Of a stretch of DNA of 9,481 nucleotides, positions 1 to 7,400 are shown one piece after another. The stretch comes from an uncultured Selenomonadaceae bacterium (GTDB lineage Bacteria > Bacillota > Negativicutes > Selenomonadales > Selenomonadaceae), in contig CACZOL010000132.1 of NCBI GenBank assembly GCA_902782705.1, positions 1 through 9,481 on the forward strand, in the 5' to 3' direction. Position numbers and translations under genes: made by a program. Each line of letters starts with the position of its first letter. Positions within the stretch are counted from its first letter, which is position 1. The notes under the pieces were generated by a model. It saw nothing but the letters and a program-made list of their open reading frames with translations. It made no database searches and was not told the origin of the DNA.

Positions 1-50
<50 letters not shown>

Positions 51-65
51 ATTCGCACAAAACGT

Positions 66-94
66 ATTATAGCAAATCCGTCAGGACCGCGCAA
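66..94 (-). promoter_or_regulatory. Sigma-70-type promoter for tRNA-Arg
   Basis: On the minus strand TTGCGC (94-89) serves as the -35 box and a perfect TATAAT (71-66) as the -10 box, with a 17-bp spacer. A start about seven bases after the -10 box falls near position 58, giving a leader of about 8 nt before the tRNA. The -35 box begins 8 bp past the stop codon of the preceding gene. Motifs and spacing are seen directly; the start site is inferred. Confidence 0.8.
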
Positions 95-102
95 TACAGA
101 AA

Positions 103-549
103 TCAGCCCCACTTCGCCTTGTATTTCATCGCGTCCTGCTTGGAAATGATTTGACTGCTGTAAAGGTCGGTAAGCTGGTACCGGCCGTTGACGTAGTTGA
201 TGCGATAAATATTGTCCGGCGCATAGTACGTGCAGATCGTGTCGAAATCACAGCGCTGATCCGCCTCGACGACGGTAAAATCCAGCTCGACGAAATCGTT
301 CGTACCCGCGGCGAGATATTCCCGCTGCGCCTCTACACGAAGAATCGGCTTGTCGTCAAGCGTCTCGAGATGGCTATAGGCGTTGCCTTTGAGCTTGACG
401 CGCCGAAGCGTGTCCCGCGCGCCGCCGACGGAAATGATACTCGCGCCCTCCGGCAGCTTCAAGTCTACGACGTCATAGACACAAGTTTCCTGCGGCTCCG
501 TATCTTCAAACTGTACGCCGTTCTTCCCGTGAATCCGATATGCCTGCAT
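103..549 (-). CDS. Uncharacterised 148-residue protein at the end of the glycosylation operon
   Basis: I do not recognise this protein. It starts MQAYRIHGKNG and ends KYKAKWG before a TGA. There is no signal peptide, membrane helix or known catalytic motif. Alternating hydrophobic/polar runs such as VYDVVDLKLPEGASIISVGG and FVELDFTVVEA suggest a mostly beta-sheet soluble protein, rich in Asp/Glu and Tyr with three cysteines. The ATG at 549 is chosen because GGGAGAG lies 7 nt upstream (563-557). An in-frame TTG at 594 would add 15 residues and lies 6 nt after the preceding stop, but has no better ribosome site. It follows the GT2 gene by 51 bp in the same direction, so co-transcription is likely. 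A role linked to glycan or carrier-protein handling is only guilt by association. No transposase catalytic motif is seen, so it is not the missing rest of the transposase-like domain next door. Confidence 0.75.
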   Translation of the reverse strand: MQAYRIHGKNGVQFEDTEPQETCVYDVVDLKLPEGASIISVGGARDTLRRVKLKGNAYSHLETLDDKPILRVEAQREYLAAGTNDFVELDFTVVEADQRCDFDTICTYYAPDNIYRINYVNGRYQLTDLYSSQIISKQDAMKYKAKWG

Positions 550-556
550 ACGTTCT

Positions 557-563
557 CTCTCCC
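557..563 (-). promoter_or_regulatory. Ribosome binding site GGGAGAG for the 148-residue protein
   Basis: GGGAGAG on the minus strand lies 7 nt before the ATG at 549. It favours that ATG over the in-frame TTG at 594. Confidence 0.6.
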
Positions 564-600
564 ATCTGTTTATTGCTGACTTTCCATGACACAAAGTATT

Positions 601-1722
601 TCAAGACGACTCCGCGCCCCGCTCCTTCATACATGTTTGAAGGATCTCCTGCAGCAGCGGCTGCGTCATTGCCTGCTTGATCTTGCGGTACGTCTCGACG
701 GGAATCGCCCGCTCCCTGCCCGAGAAGGAAAGACCGCAAAAATACCGCATATACGGATTTTCCGCAAGGCTCTCCATCAGTTCCTCATCCGAAACGCCGG
801 AGATCTCTTGGATCATCACGGCGCCCAGCGCAAGACGCGCCGTTTTTTCCGTCCATTCGTGCAAAAATTCGAAGGTTTCGCCGCATTGTGCCTCCACGGC
901 CGCCCAGTCGAACTGGCTGCTGATCTTGACCCAGCGGTTGTCCACGTCCAGACGGATCTGCGGCGCACGCTCCTCCGCTTGCTGCTCCATCAGCCACCGC
1001 ACAAACTCGAGATATTCCTCTAAATGTTCCGCATACAGCGCGCGATGCTTCGCAGCCAGATAGTGAAGCACCTGCCGTTTGTCTTCCGGCGAAAGAGACC
1101 GCCGCGAATGGGATTCTCCGTACGGACGCTTACGACAATGAAACAGCGTCTTGGGAATGCGAACCGGGCGCAGTCCCTTTTCAAGGAGCGAAAGCCAGAA
1201 ATCCCAATCCTCCAAAGCAATCCGCATCGTCTCGTCATAGCCGCCGACCGCTTCCCAATCCGATTTTCGGAACACTGCCGCGTTGAAGATGATGTTTTGC
1301 GTCAGCATGAACGCCATCTGGAATGCAGGGAGTCCCCATTTTCCCGTCTGCTCCCCGAAAAAATCCGCCTCGCAGTAAACGATTCCGACGGACGCGTCTC
1401 TTTCCATGACCGCGATCGCTTCGTCCAGGTATTCCGGCTCGATGCGGTCGTCCGAATCCAGCGGCAGGATATACGTTCCCGTTGCGCACCGGATTCCCGT
1501 GTTTCGCGCGTGCGCCACGCCCCGGTGGTCGTTCCAGACGACACGAAGGCCTTCTTTTTCCATCTGCCGCAGCGTCTCCCGCGTCGCTTCATCTTCCGAA
1601 CCGTCGTCCACAATCACGATCTCGGTCGCAGCGTACGTCTGGCGCTGCGCCGACGTAACCGCGTCCCGGATATAGACCCCGTCGTTATAGCATGGAACGA
1701 CAATCGTGGCCGTCGCCGTCAT
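601..1722 (-). CDS. GT2 glycosyltransferase with C-terminal transposase-N-terminus-like domain
   Basis: A 373-residue GT-A fold glycosyltransferase of family 2. Residues 1 to about 215 carry the classic marks: IVVPCYND at the start (7-14), VDDGS (38-42), the HARNTGI segment (71-77), the metal/nucleotide motif LDSDD (88-92), and EDWDFW (171-176) in the acceptor/catalytic region. It should move a sugar from a nucleotide-sugar donor to a glycan or protein in the cytoplasm; donor and acceptor cannot be read from sequence. After a helical stretch (about 216-255), residues 256-363 do not look like a GT2 extension but like the N-terminal domain of IS5/IS1182-type transposases (see the separate entry). 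The frame is open throughout, so this is a genuine fused reading frame and not a broken gene. The start ATG has GAGGGGG 7 nt upstream. It follows the StrF-like gene by 22 bp. Confidence 0.93.
   Translation of the reverse strand: MTATATIVVPCYNDGVYIRDAVTSAQRQTYAATEIVIVDDGSEDEATRETLRQMEKEGLRVVWNDHRGVAHARNTGIRCATGTYILPLDSDDRIEPEYLDEAIAVMERDASVGIVYCEADFFGEQTGKWGLPAFQMAFMLTQNIIFNAAVFRKSDWEAVGGYDETMRIALEDWDFWLSLLEKGLRPVRIPKTLFHCRKRPYGESHSRRSLSPEDKRQVLHYLAAKHRALYAEHLEEYLEFVRWLMEQQAEERAPQIRLDVDNRWVKISSQFDWAAVEAQCGETFEFLHEWTEKTARLALGAVMIQEISGVSDEELMESLAENPYMRYFCGLSFSGRERAIPVETYRKIKQAMTQPLLQEILQTCMKERGAESS
634..957 (-). other. Transposase InsH/DUF772-like N-terminal domain fused to GT2 enzyme
   Basis: This codes for residues 256-363 of the GT2 protein. 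Landmarks in order are DNRWVKISSQFDW (261-273), ARLALGAVMIQE (295-306), SDEELMESL (311-319), ENPYMRYFCGL (321-331), then a turn and PVETYRKIKQAM (341-352). IS5/IS1182-type transposases carry the same order near their N-terminus: NRWV(K/Q)LA..IPW, (R/M)ALGALIIKE, LSDEETVEQI, ENPYLQYFIGL, then FDPS...FRKRL. I make this match from memory of the family, with no database search. The DDE catalytic core is absent, no terminal inverted repeats are seen around the segment, and base composition by eye matches the rest of the gene. That points to an old, retained domain and not a fresh insertion. Confidence 0.72.
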
Positions 1723-1729
1723 CTCTCAT

Positions 1730-1736
1730 CCCCCTC
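1730..1736 (-). promoter_or_regulatory. Ribosome binding site GAGGGGG for the GT2 gene
   Basis: GAGGGGG lies 7 nt before the ATG at 1722. Two other ATGs close upstream are out of frame with the glycosyltransferase, so this spacing decides the start. Confidence 0.65.
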
Positions 1737-1744
1737 ATAGCGCC

Positions 1745-2428
1745 CTATACTTCGGGTGAAAGTTCTGCACCATACGCGCGCAAAAAAATCTTCTGCCATT
1801 CTTTATAATCCGGTGCAAGCGGTTTTTCCTGCGGACAGTGGATGCACCAGAAATCCTCGGTCTGATTCGGCACGACGACCTTATAGCCTCGCCGCGCAAA
1901 CTCCAGACATGCCGACGTATCGTAGAAATGCCACCCGCCGAAAAGATCGTCGCGCCAAGGAATATCGTACTGCGTCGCCAGCAGCAGACCGTCCGCCGCC
2001 TGTACCTCGATATACGCGCCGTCCGGCTCTTTCATCTCGGAGTCGACGACAGACTCCGGCTCGCAGGCATGCAGCACCCGCCCGTAACAGCGCATTCCGT
2101 CCCACCAGATTCCGCTCGCCGGAAGGGAGCGGCAGCCGACCATACCGATCATGCCGATGGACGCATCCGCAAAAATCCGAAGGGCGTCCTGTACGAAGTT
2201 CTTATGCACGAGCAGCGTGTCTTGATGTAAATAGACTTTATACCGGGCCGACGAGCCGCGCATGGCCTCGTTGTAGCCCGACGCCATCGACGCCGCGCCG
2301 CGTACGGGAATATACTCCGCTTCCATACCGCGCGGAAGGCGAAGATGCCGCAGATAGAGCAAGCATTCCTCGTATTTCTCTTCGTCGTTCACGCAGGTGA
2401 TAAAAGCAATTTTTTCATCGTCCGTCAT
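1745..2428 (-). CDS. StrF-type (Glyco_tranf_2_5-like) glycosyltransferase
   Basis: A 227-residue putative glycosyltransferase resembling the StrF-like family named after the streptomycin cluster protein. Recognisable segments are IAFITCVND (7-15), ASGYNEAM (49-56), the strand and putative donor motif VYLHQDTLLVHKNF (65-78), DGLLLAT (146-152), DLFGGWHFYDTSACLEFARR (161-180) followed by GYKVVVP (181-187), and a late WCIHCPQ (194-200). Family members are cytosolic GT-A-like enzymes common in bacterial glycan clusters; most have no proven donor. The usual DXD appears here as HQD (68-70). The start has AGAGGAG (2442-2436) 7 nt upstream. The first 14 bp overlap the end of the methyltransferase-like gene, so translation is probably coupled. 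The stop is TAG. Substrate unknown. Confidence 0.87.
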   Translation of the reverse strand: MTDDEKIAFITCVNDEEKYEECLLYLRHLRLPRGMEAEYIPVRGAASMASGYNEAMRGSSARYKVYLHQDTLLVHKNFVQDALRIFADASIGMIGMVGCRSLPASGIWWDGMRCYGRVLHACEPESVVDSEMKEPDGAYIEVQAADGLLLATQYDIPWRDDLFGGWHFYDTSACLEFARRGYKVVVPNQTEDFWCIHCPQEKPLAPDYKEWQKIFLRAYGAELSPEV

Positions 2429-3314
2429 GCCGCCGCTCCTCTATCACCGCAGCTATCGCGTCAACTTCCGCATGCCGCGCTTCCGGCGACGACGCTGCGA
2501 GCGCTTCGCGAAACGCTTGCCCGTGTACGACGACTTCCGCAACGAACCGCGCAAGGTAGTCCGCCGAAAATCCCGCTGCGTCCACGAGATCCCAAAGCGC
2601 GCCGACATTTTCCGGCGCGTCAATGTCATACTCGATCCGGCGCAAAAGTATCGCAAGACGCTTCCTGTCTTCCGGCCGATACGCCGCCTTCAGCGGAGCC
2701 ACATCCGCCGACGAACGCATCGCCTGCACAAGCCAGACTTCCGTATCGAGATCGTCGAGCCGATTCTCAAAACCCGCCGCGACGAAGCGCTCGATTTCCT
2801 CTCCCGCATCGTGCCCGCGCACCGGAGCGAAAAACACTTCCTTGTAAAACGACGCGTAAAGCAGCCGCTCAAATTCCGGCTTTGCGTACCGCCGCCGCAC
2901 AATGGCGTAATAATGCCCATCCATCAGCTCGCGCAGGACGCGCCAATAACGGATATTCTCAAAGCTCGTCAAAAGGCAGCCCGTATCTTTGATAAACGTT
3001 CCGATGCCTGCGGCGATATCCTGCGGGTTCGCAACGTGTTCAAGCATTCGCTCCGAAAGGACAAGATCGAAAGAACCGCGCGGAAACGGGAGCACCGTCT
3101 CCCGATAGTCGAGCGTCGTCCAGCGGACGTCAAGTCCCTTGAATTCCGCCGCAGACGCGGCGTCCTCATCCGCCGCGACCGCGTACAAATCCGCACGGGG
3201 AAACATTTGACGGAGTGCAGGAAGATAATCCACGCTCTCGATGACGAGCGCCGACAAAGGCGCGTCGTCCGGCGTCAAAAACTGCAAAAGACCAAGTCCG
3301 CCGTCCTGTCTCAT
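2415..3314 (-). CDS. Class I SAM methyltransferase-like protein with degenerate motif I
   Basis: A 299-residue protein. Residues about 20-170 follow the Methyltransf_11/23-type pattern: strand 1 SALVIESVDY (21-30), strand 2 DLYAVAADED (42-51), LPFPRGSFDLVLSERMLEHV (75-94) followed by ANP, a KDTGCLLTSFENI segment (109-121) and the RYWRVLRELMDG helix (122-133). The glycine-rich loop after strand 1 (usually E/D-x-G-x-G) is replaced by ESVDYLPAL, so SAM binding is doubtful. Residues about 200-295 form a helical tail of unknown role. The start ATG at 3314 lies 4 nt after the TGA of the TPR gene, which suits coupled translation. A longer in-frame start at 3458 would add 48 Arg/Ser/Cys-rich residues that only shadow the end of the TPR gene. 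Another in-frame ATG at 3338 is possible but has no ribosome site. It may methylate a glycan, or be a non-catalytic relative. Confidence 0.85.
   Translation of the reverse strand: MRQDGGLGLLQFLTPDDAPLSALVIESVDYLPALRQMFPRADLYAVAADEDAASAAEFKGLDVRWTTLDYRETVLPFPRGSFDLVLSERMLEHVANPQDIAAGIGTFIKDTGCLLTSFENIRYWRVLRELMDGHYYAIVRRRYAKPEFERLLYASFYKEVFFAPVRGHDAGEEIERFVAAGFENRLDDLDTEVWLVQAMRSSADVAPLKAAYRPEDRKRLAILLRRIEYDIDAPENVGALWDLVDAAGFSADYLARFVAEVVVHGQAFREALAASSPEARHAEVDAIAAVIEERRHDGR
2436..2442 (-). promoter_or_regulatory. Ribosome binding site AGAGGAG for the StrF-like gene
   Basis: AGAGGAG lies inside the end of the methyltransferase-like gene, 7 nt before the ATG at 2428. It supports the overlapping start. 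Confidence 0.65.
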
Positions 3315-3318
3315 AAGC

Positions 3319-4440
3319 TCACATCTTGCGGATCGCATCAAGCAGCAGGAAATCCGTCTGCTGCATACGCGCCGCCGCTTGGAACGCTTTCTGTTTTTCG
3401 CCCTTAGCCGCAAGCAGTACGGCGAGATTTCTGAGCAGCCCGTCATCCGTCTCGTCAAGTTTCAGCGCTTCCGTCAGGAAAAGCTCCGCCGCAGTCAAAT
3501 CGCCTTGCGCAAAATAGCCGCCCGCAAAAGAATCCAAAAGCCGCACTTTGTCCAAAAGGGAACGCTTGCCGTCGAGAATTTCACGTAGCTTTGCCCGCGC
3601 GTCATCCGACGCGCCCGTTTGTGGCGCAGGCGTTTCCTGATTTTTCGGCGCATAAGACGGTGAAGCCGCCGCTGCGGCCGGCGCCACAGCAGTCACACCG
3701 GAAGCGCCGCTTTCTTTTTGGGCGCGCTCGTCGATTTTCTGCTTGAGATTGCGCAGGATTTCCAATGCGCTCTTGGCCGTCGTCTCTTTCGGAGGCTCCG
3801 CTTTCAGCTCCGGCGCGGCCGCCTCTTGTGTTGCCGGTTGAGGCGCAGGCTCAGCCGACGTTTGCGGCCGTATGCGCAGAACGGGGCCGGCCTCGCTTAC
3901 GCGCACCGCCGGTTCTTCCGATTTTTCCGCCGCCTTCTCCTGCACGTCTTCCCCGATACGCAGGAATTTCGCAAGCGCCGGATACTTCTCCGATATCCTG
4001 TCCGGCTCGTTGCGTCCGTAGAAACCCGCAAGGGATTCTATCTCGTCTTGCTCCTCTTCGCTCATGGCGGACAGGAACTTATCCGCCAAAAGATTGAAAA
4101 TCGAGAGCCCCTCGTCGACCTTCTCCTGCAATATGCACAAACGCGCGAGCAGGATGCGCGCCGCCACATGGCCGGGATCGAACTGAAGCGTATTGTCGAT
4201 CCAGATTGCCGCCCGCTCGTAATCCCCAAGCATGAAATATGCATACGAGCCCGCATACATCGCTTTCGGACTCACGGCTTTCTTCTCCGCCAGCTTCGCC
4301 AGCGTTTCCAGCGCTTCCGGATACGTCCCGTCCTCGATCTGCTGTAAAAGCGTATCTTCAAGTTCCTGCGCTTCCGCCAGTCTTCCGACGCTTTCCTCTT
4401 GCAGCTGCTTCTTTTTCAGCTTCCGACTTGCCTTTCCCAT
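3319..4440 (-). CDS. TPR-like protein with Ala/Pro/Glu-rich central linker
   Basis: A 373-residue soluble protein with no signal peptide. A basic N-terminus (MGKASRKLKKK) precedes a helical lobe (about 20-170) with TPR-like repeats, for example YPEALETLAKLAEKK (40-54), SYAYFMLGDYERAAIWID (65-82) followed by NTLQFDPG (83-90), and ILLARLCILQEKVDEGLSIF (96-115). Residues about 172-220 and 245-280 are low-complexity Ala/Pro/Glu/Gln linkers, probably disordered, around a short charged helix (224-242). A second TPR-like lobe fills 280-373, including GYFAQGDLTAAELFLTEALK (308-327). TPR lobes bind proteins, and it sits 30 bp behind the giant GT41 gene, so it may act as a scaffold or substrate adaptor for the glycosyltransferases (inference). 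No enzymatic motif is seen. The start has AGGAGG 8 nt upstream. The stop TGA is 4 nt from the methyltransferase-like start. Confidence 0.88.
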   Translation of the reverse strand: MGKASRKLKKKQLQEESVGRLAEAQELEDTLLQQIEDGTYPEALETLAKLAEKKAVSPKAMYAGSYAYFMLGDYERAAIWIDNTLQFDPGHVAARILLARLCILQEKVDEGLSIFNLLADKFLSAMSEEEQDEIESLAGFYGRNEPDRISEKYPALAKFLRIGEDVQEKAAEKSEEPAVRVSEAGPVLRIRPQTSAEPAPQPATQEAAAPELKAEPPKETTAKSALEILRNLKQKIDERAQKESGASGVTAVAPAAAAASPSYAPKNQETPAPQTGASDDARAKLREILDGKRSLLDKVRLLDSFAGGYFAQGDLTAAELFLTEALKLDETDDGLLRNLAVLLAAKGEKQKAFQAAARMQQTDFLLLDAIRKM

Positions 4441-4448
4441 TGACTGCG

Positions 4449-4454
4449 CCTCCT
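4449..4454 (-). promoter_or_regulatory. Ribosome binding site AGGAGG for the TPR gene
   Basis: A perfect AGGAGG lies 8 nt before the ATG at 4440, in the 30-bp gap after the giant glycosyltransferase gene. The rest of that gap holds only a 10-bp AT palindrome (4461-4470) and no terminator. Confidence 0.8.
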
Positions 4455-4470
4455 AAATCCAATAATTATT

Positions 4471-7400
4471 TTATGCCTGCCCCTGTTTCCACGCGTTCCA
4501 GATTTCCTCATATCGCGCTTCGAGATCGCCCATATATTTCTTCACGTCCGTTATGGGCGATTTCGCCATCATTTTGCGAAGGTTTTTATGGAGCGCGTCA
4601 AGAAGCTCCTGATCCAGCGCCAGCGCGACCGCTTTCTCTATATAATCCTTCACCGTCGGCGTCGCCAAATCCTCGAGGCCGACCGCGGCCAATATCCCAT
4701 AGCTGAATCGCGTGCCGCGCGCGTCTCCGTAGCGCGAAACCATCGGAACGCCCATATAGAGCGAGTCGCAGGTCGTCCCGCCGCCCGGCCACGGATACGT
4801 GTCCAGCGAAATATCGACGTCAAGATAGCGATTCATATAATCGAGCGTACCTGCCTCAAAAATGACGCGTTCCATGGGCAACCCCAGCGCTTTCATGCGC
4901 CGGTACGCAAAATCCTGCACCTGCAAGGAGGAAAACGCCGGTCCCTTGAAAAGGATCTTCGATTTCGGCACGCGGCTAAGGATCTCACGCCACGCGACGA
5001 TCATCTCGTCCGTCACTTTCTTGTACTGATTGAAAACGCCGAAGAGTACCCAGCCCCTCTTTTTGCACGGCGCGCCGTCCGATTCGGCAAATCCCTCGAA
5101 TCCGACAGCCGTATAACAAAAATGTGACGAGACATAGAGCAGCTTCTCCACGAAGTACTTCTCGTGCATACCCGGCGGATCGACGAAAGCGTCCGTCAGG
5201 AAATAGTCGACGGTAGAAAGTCCCGTCGTCGCCATATATCCGAGTCCCGAGATCTGAATCGGCGCAGGTTTGTACGCGAGCGCCAGCAGGCAGTTCCCCG
5301 TCGTATGCCCCGCCAGCTCAAACAGGATGTCAATCTCATCCTCGTAAATGATCTTCGCGGCCTCTTCGGCGCTCAGTTTCGCTATGTCGCGCCATTCGTT
5401 CACCTGTCGTTTCAATATCTCCGTATAGCCGTCCTCTTTCTTCACCATGCTGTAGGCATAGACCTCGAACCGCTCGTGGTCGTATGCCGCAAAGAAAGCG
5501 TAAACAAAATGATACATGACATGAAGCCGAAAATCCGGGGAAATATAGCCGACGCGAATCTTCTTGTGCGTGCGTGCACGCCTGTCATGCTGATACGGCA
5601 CGATCTCCCGCACGATATTCGTGTATTCCATGCTCTTTTCAAACAATTCTTCCTGCGGAAGTTCCAAATTGTTATAAGCGAGCAGCATGGAGCCATACGC
5701 GCCGCTGCGTTCCGCAAGGGTTTGTCCCATTTGATAAGCCGCTTCATAACAACGCCGCGACTCTTGGGCGTCTCCCAAAATATGCGTTATAAGGCCCTGA
5801 TGAAGATATGCGTTCTGCACAAGTTTGGGCTCTTTTACCTTCTTTGTCCATGAGGCCAGCATCTGCCTGTGCGTTTTCAACGAATCCAGCGTATATCCCC
5901 GCGCGTCCTGTGCGTCCGCAAGCCATACGGAAAGCCGGACCCGGCTGGAAGGATTCGCATCTACTGCTTTCTGCGTCCAATACAGCCGATGTATATCGTC
6001 TTTCAGATTGAAATACACATTGGACATTTGTATCGTCGACTGCGGCAGATTGACGCCGGCCGCGACCAGTCGCCCGCCTGTCGCCGCCGCCGCTTCCCAC
6101 CGTTCCTCGGCCATCTCCGCCTGCATCCGATCCCACCGTCGTTGCAGGATAGGCATCTGCACTTTTTGCCCCGCGCTGCGTTCCCACTCGGCAAAGACTT
6201 TTCCGTATTCCTCTTCCAGCGCCTCCAGATAACAATACCCATCCATCATCGCCGTCTGCAATATCGTCCGCCGGAGCGTAAGATGCAGATCGGTCAGACG
6301 CTCCCGATCTTTGGCAAGACGCGTCGCTTTTTTCGCATACGACGCCCAATCTGCGGCGCATAACTCCTCCAGACCGGCGCTGGCAAGAAAGCTCGCGCCC
6401 AGACGCGACGATGGATGCTTGCCGTTCATCGTTACGACGGGAATTCCCATATAGAGAGCCTCGCAAGTCGCCCGCCTGCCCGACCTCGGATACGTATCGA
6501 GCGCGATATCGACGCGCTCGTAAGCCGCAAGATACTTTTCCTCCGACCACGTTTCGAGTTCGACGCGTGAAGTGTCGATTCCCGCCGCCGTCATACGGTC
6601 AATCGCTTCCGCCCGCCGCGCCTCGTCGGCAAACACGCCGTCCTGCACAAGCAGCCGCGCTTCCGGCATGCGGCGCAATATCTCCGCCCATGCGCGCAGT
6701 GCGTCCTCCGTGACCTTTTCCCAGCGCGTCAGCACGCCGAACGTCAAATAGCCCGCCTCGTCCACAGGCGCACCCGTCGGGAATTTCGGCGCATCTTTCG
6801 GCGCTTCAATGCAAAGATGGCTCTCCGAAAGTCGGATCAATTTCTCCGTGAAGAAGCGCTCCGCGCCTTTCGGCGCCGTATGTATATCCGCAAGGAAATA
6901 ATCGACCGTTGGAAGCCCCGTCGTCGCCGGATACCCGACGCCGGAAACCTGAATGGGCGCGGGACGATACGCCAAAATTGGCAGCCCGTTCTTTTCCGTG
7001 TGTCCTGTCAAATCGACAAGAATATCGATCCCGTCCTCGCGAATCCGACGGGCCGCCGCCTCGGCAGAAAGCCCGGTCAAAGTCCTCTTTCCCGTCGCGC
7101 TTGCTAAAAAGCCCGCGCAATATTCATTCGGCTCTTCGAGAACATAGGCATAGACCTCGAACCGCGACCTGTCAAAGCACTGAAACAGCGCCTGCAAAAA
7201 CCGAGTCGTGTTTGTCTCCGCCGCGCCGTGCAGGATATATCCGATGTGCAGCGCGTCGTGATGTTCTTCCGCCGGATCGTACGTATACGGCTGGATTTCG
7301 CTGAAAAAAGCCCCGTATCCTGCCGCCTCCCGACGCACAGTTTCCGGTTTCTCGCCGGAAAGATACAGACACAGCAAATAACGGCTGTACGCTTCCGCCT

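Noticed and set aside
601..957. An inserted or decayed insertion sequence at the 3' end of the GT2 gene
   Set aside because: No inverted ends, target duplication, DDE core or frame disruption is visible. The segment is better described as a fused protein domain than as a mobile element.
1024..1740. 238-codon plus-strand open frame opposite the GT2 gene
   Set aside because: Arg-rich shadow of the glycosyltransferase reading frame. No ribosome site or domain is seen.
2397..3407. 336-codon open frame on the plus strand opposite the methyltransferase-like gene
   Set aside because: It is Arg/Pro-rich with no family pattern and is antisense to a gene with recognisable motifs. GC-rich codon bias commonly opens such opposite frames.
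3315..3458. 48-residue N-terminal extension of the methyltransferase-like protein
   Set aside because: It overlaps the end of the TPR gene, is rich in Arg/Ser/Cys and looks like an out-of-frame read. The ATG at 3314, just after the TPR stop codon, is the better start.
4461..4470. Perfect 10-bp palindrome AATAATTATT between the giant gene and the TPR gene as a terminator
   Set aside because: It is all A/T with no GC stem or loop, too short and weak for an intrinsic terminator. It is more likely chance in an AT-rich gap.
5164..5853. 229-codon plus-strand open frame opposite GT41 module 3
   Set aside because: Antisense shadow inside a gene whose minus-strand translation has strong family motifs.
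5744..6550. 268-codon minus-strand open frame in another frame within the giant gene
   Set aside because: Gly/Arg-rich composition typical of an out-of-frame read. It lies wholly inside the GT41 coding frame.
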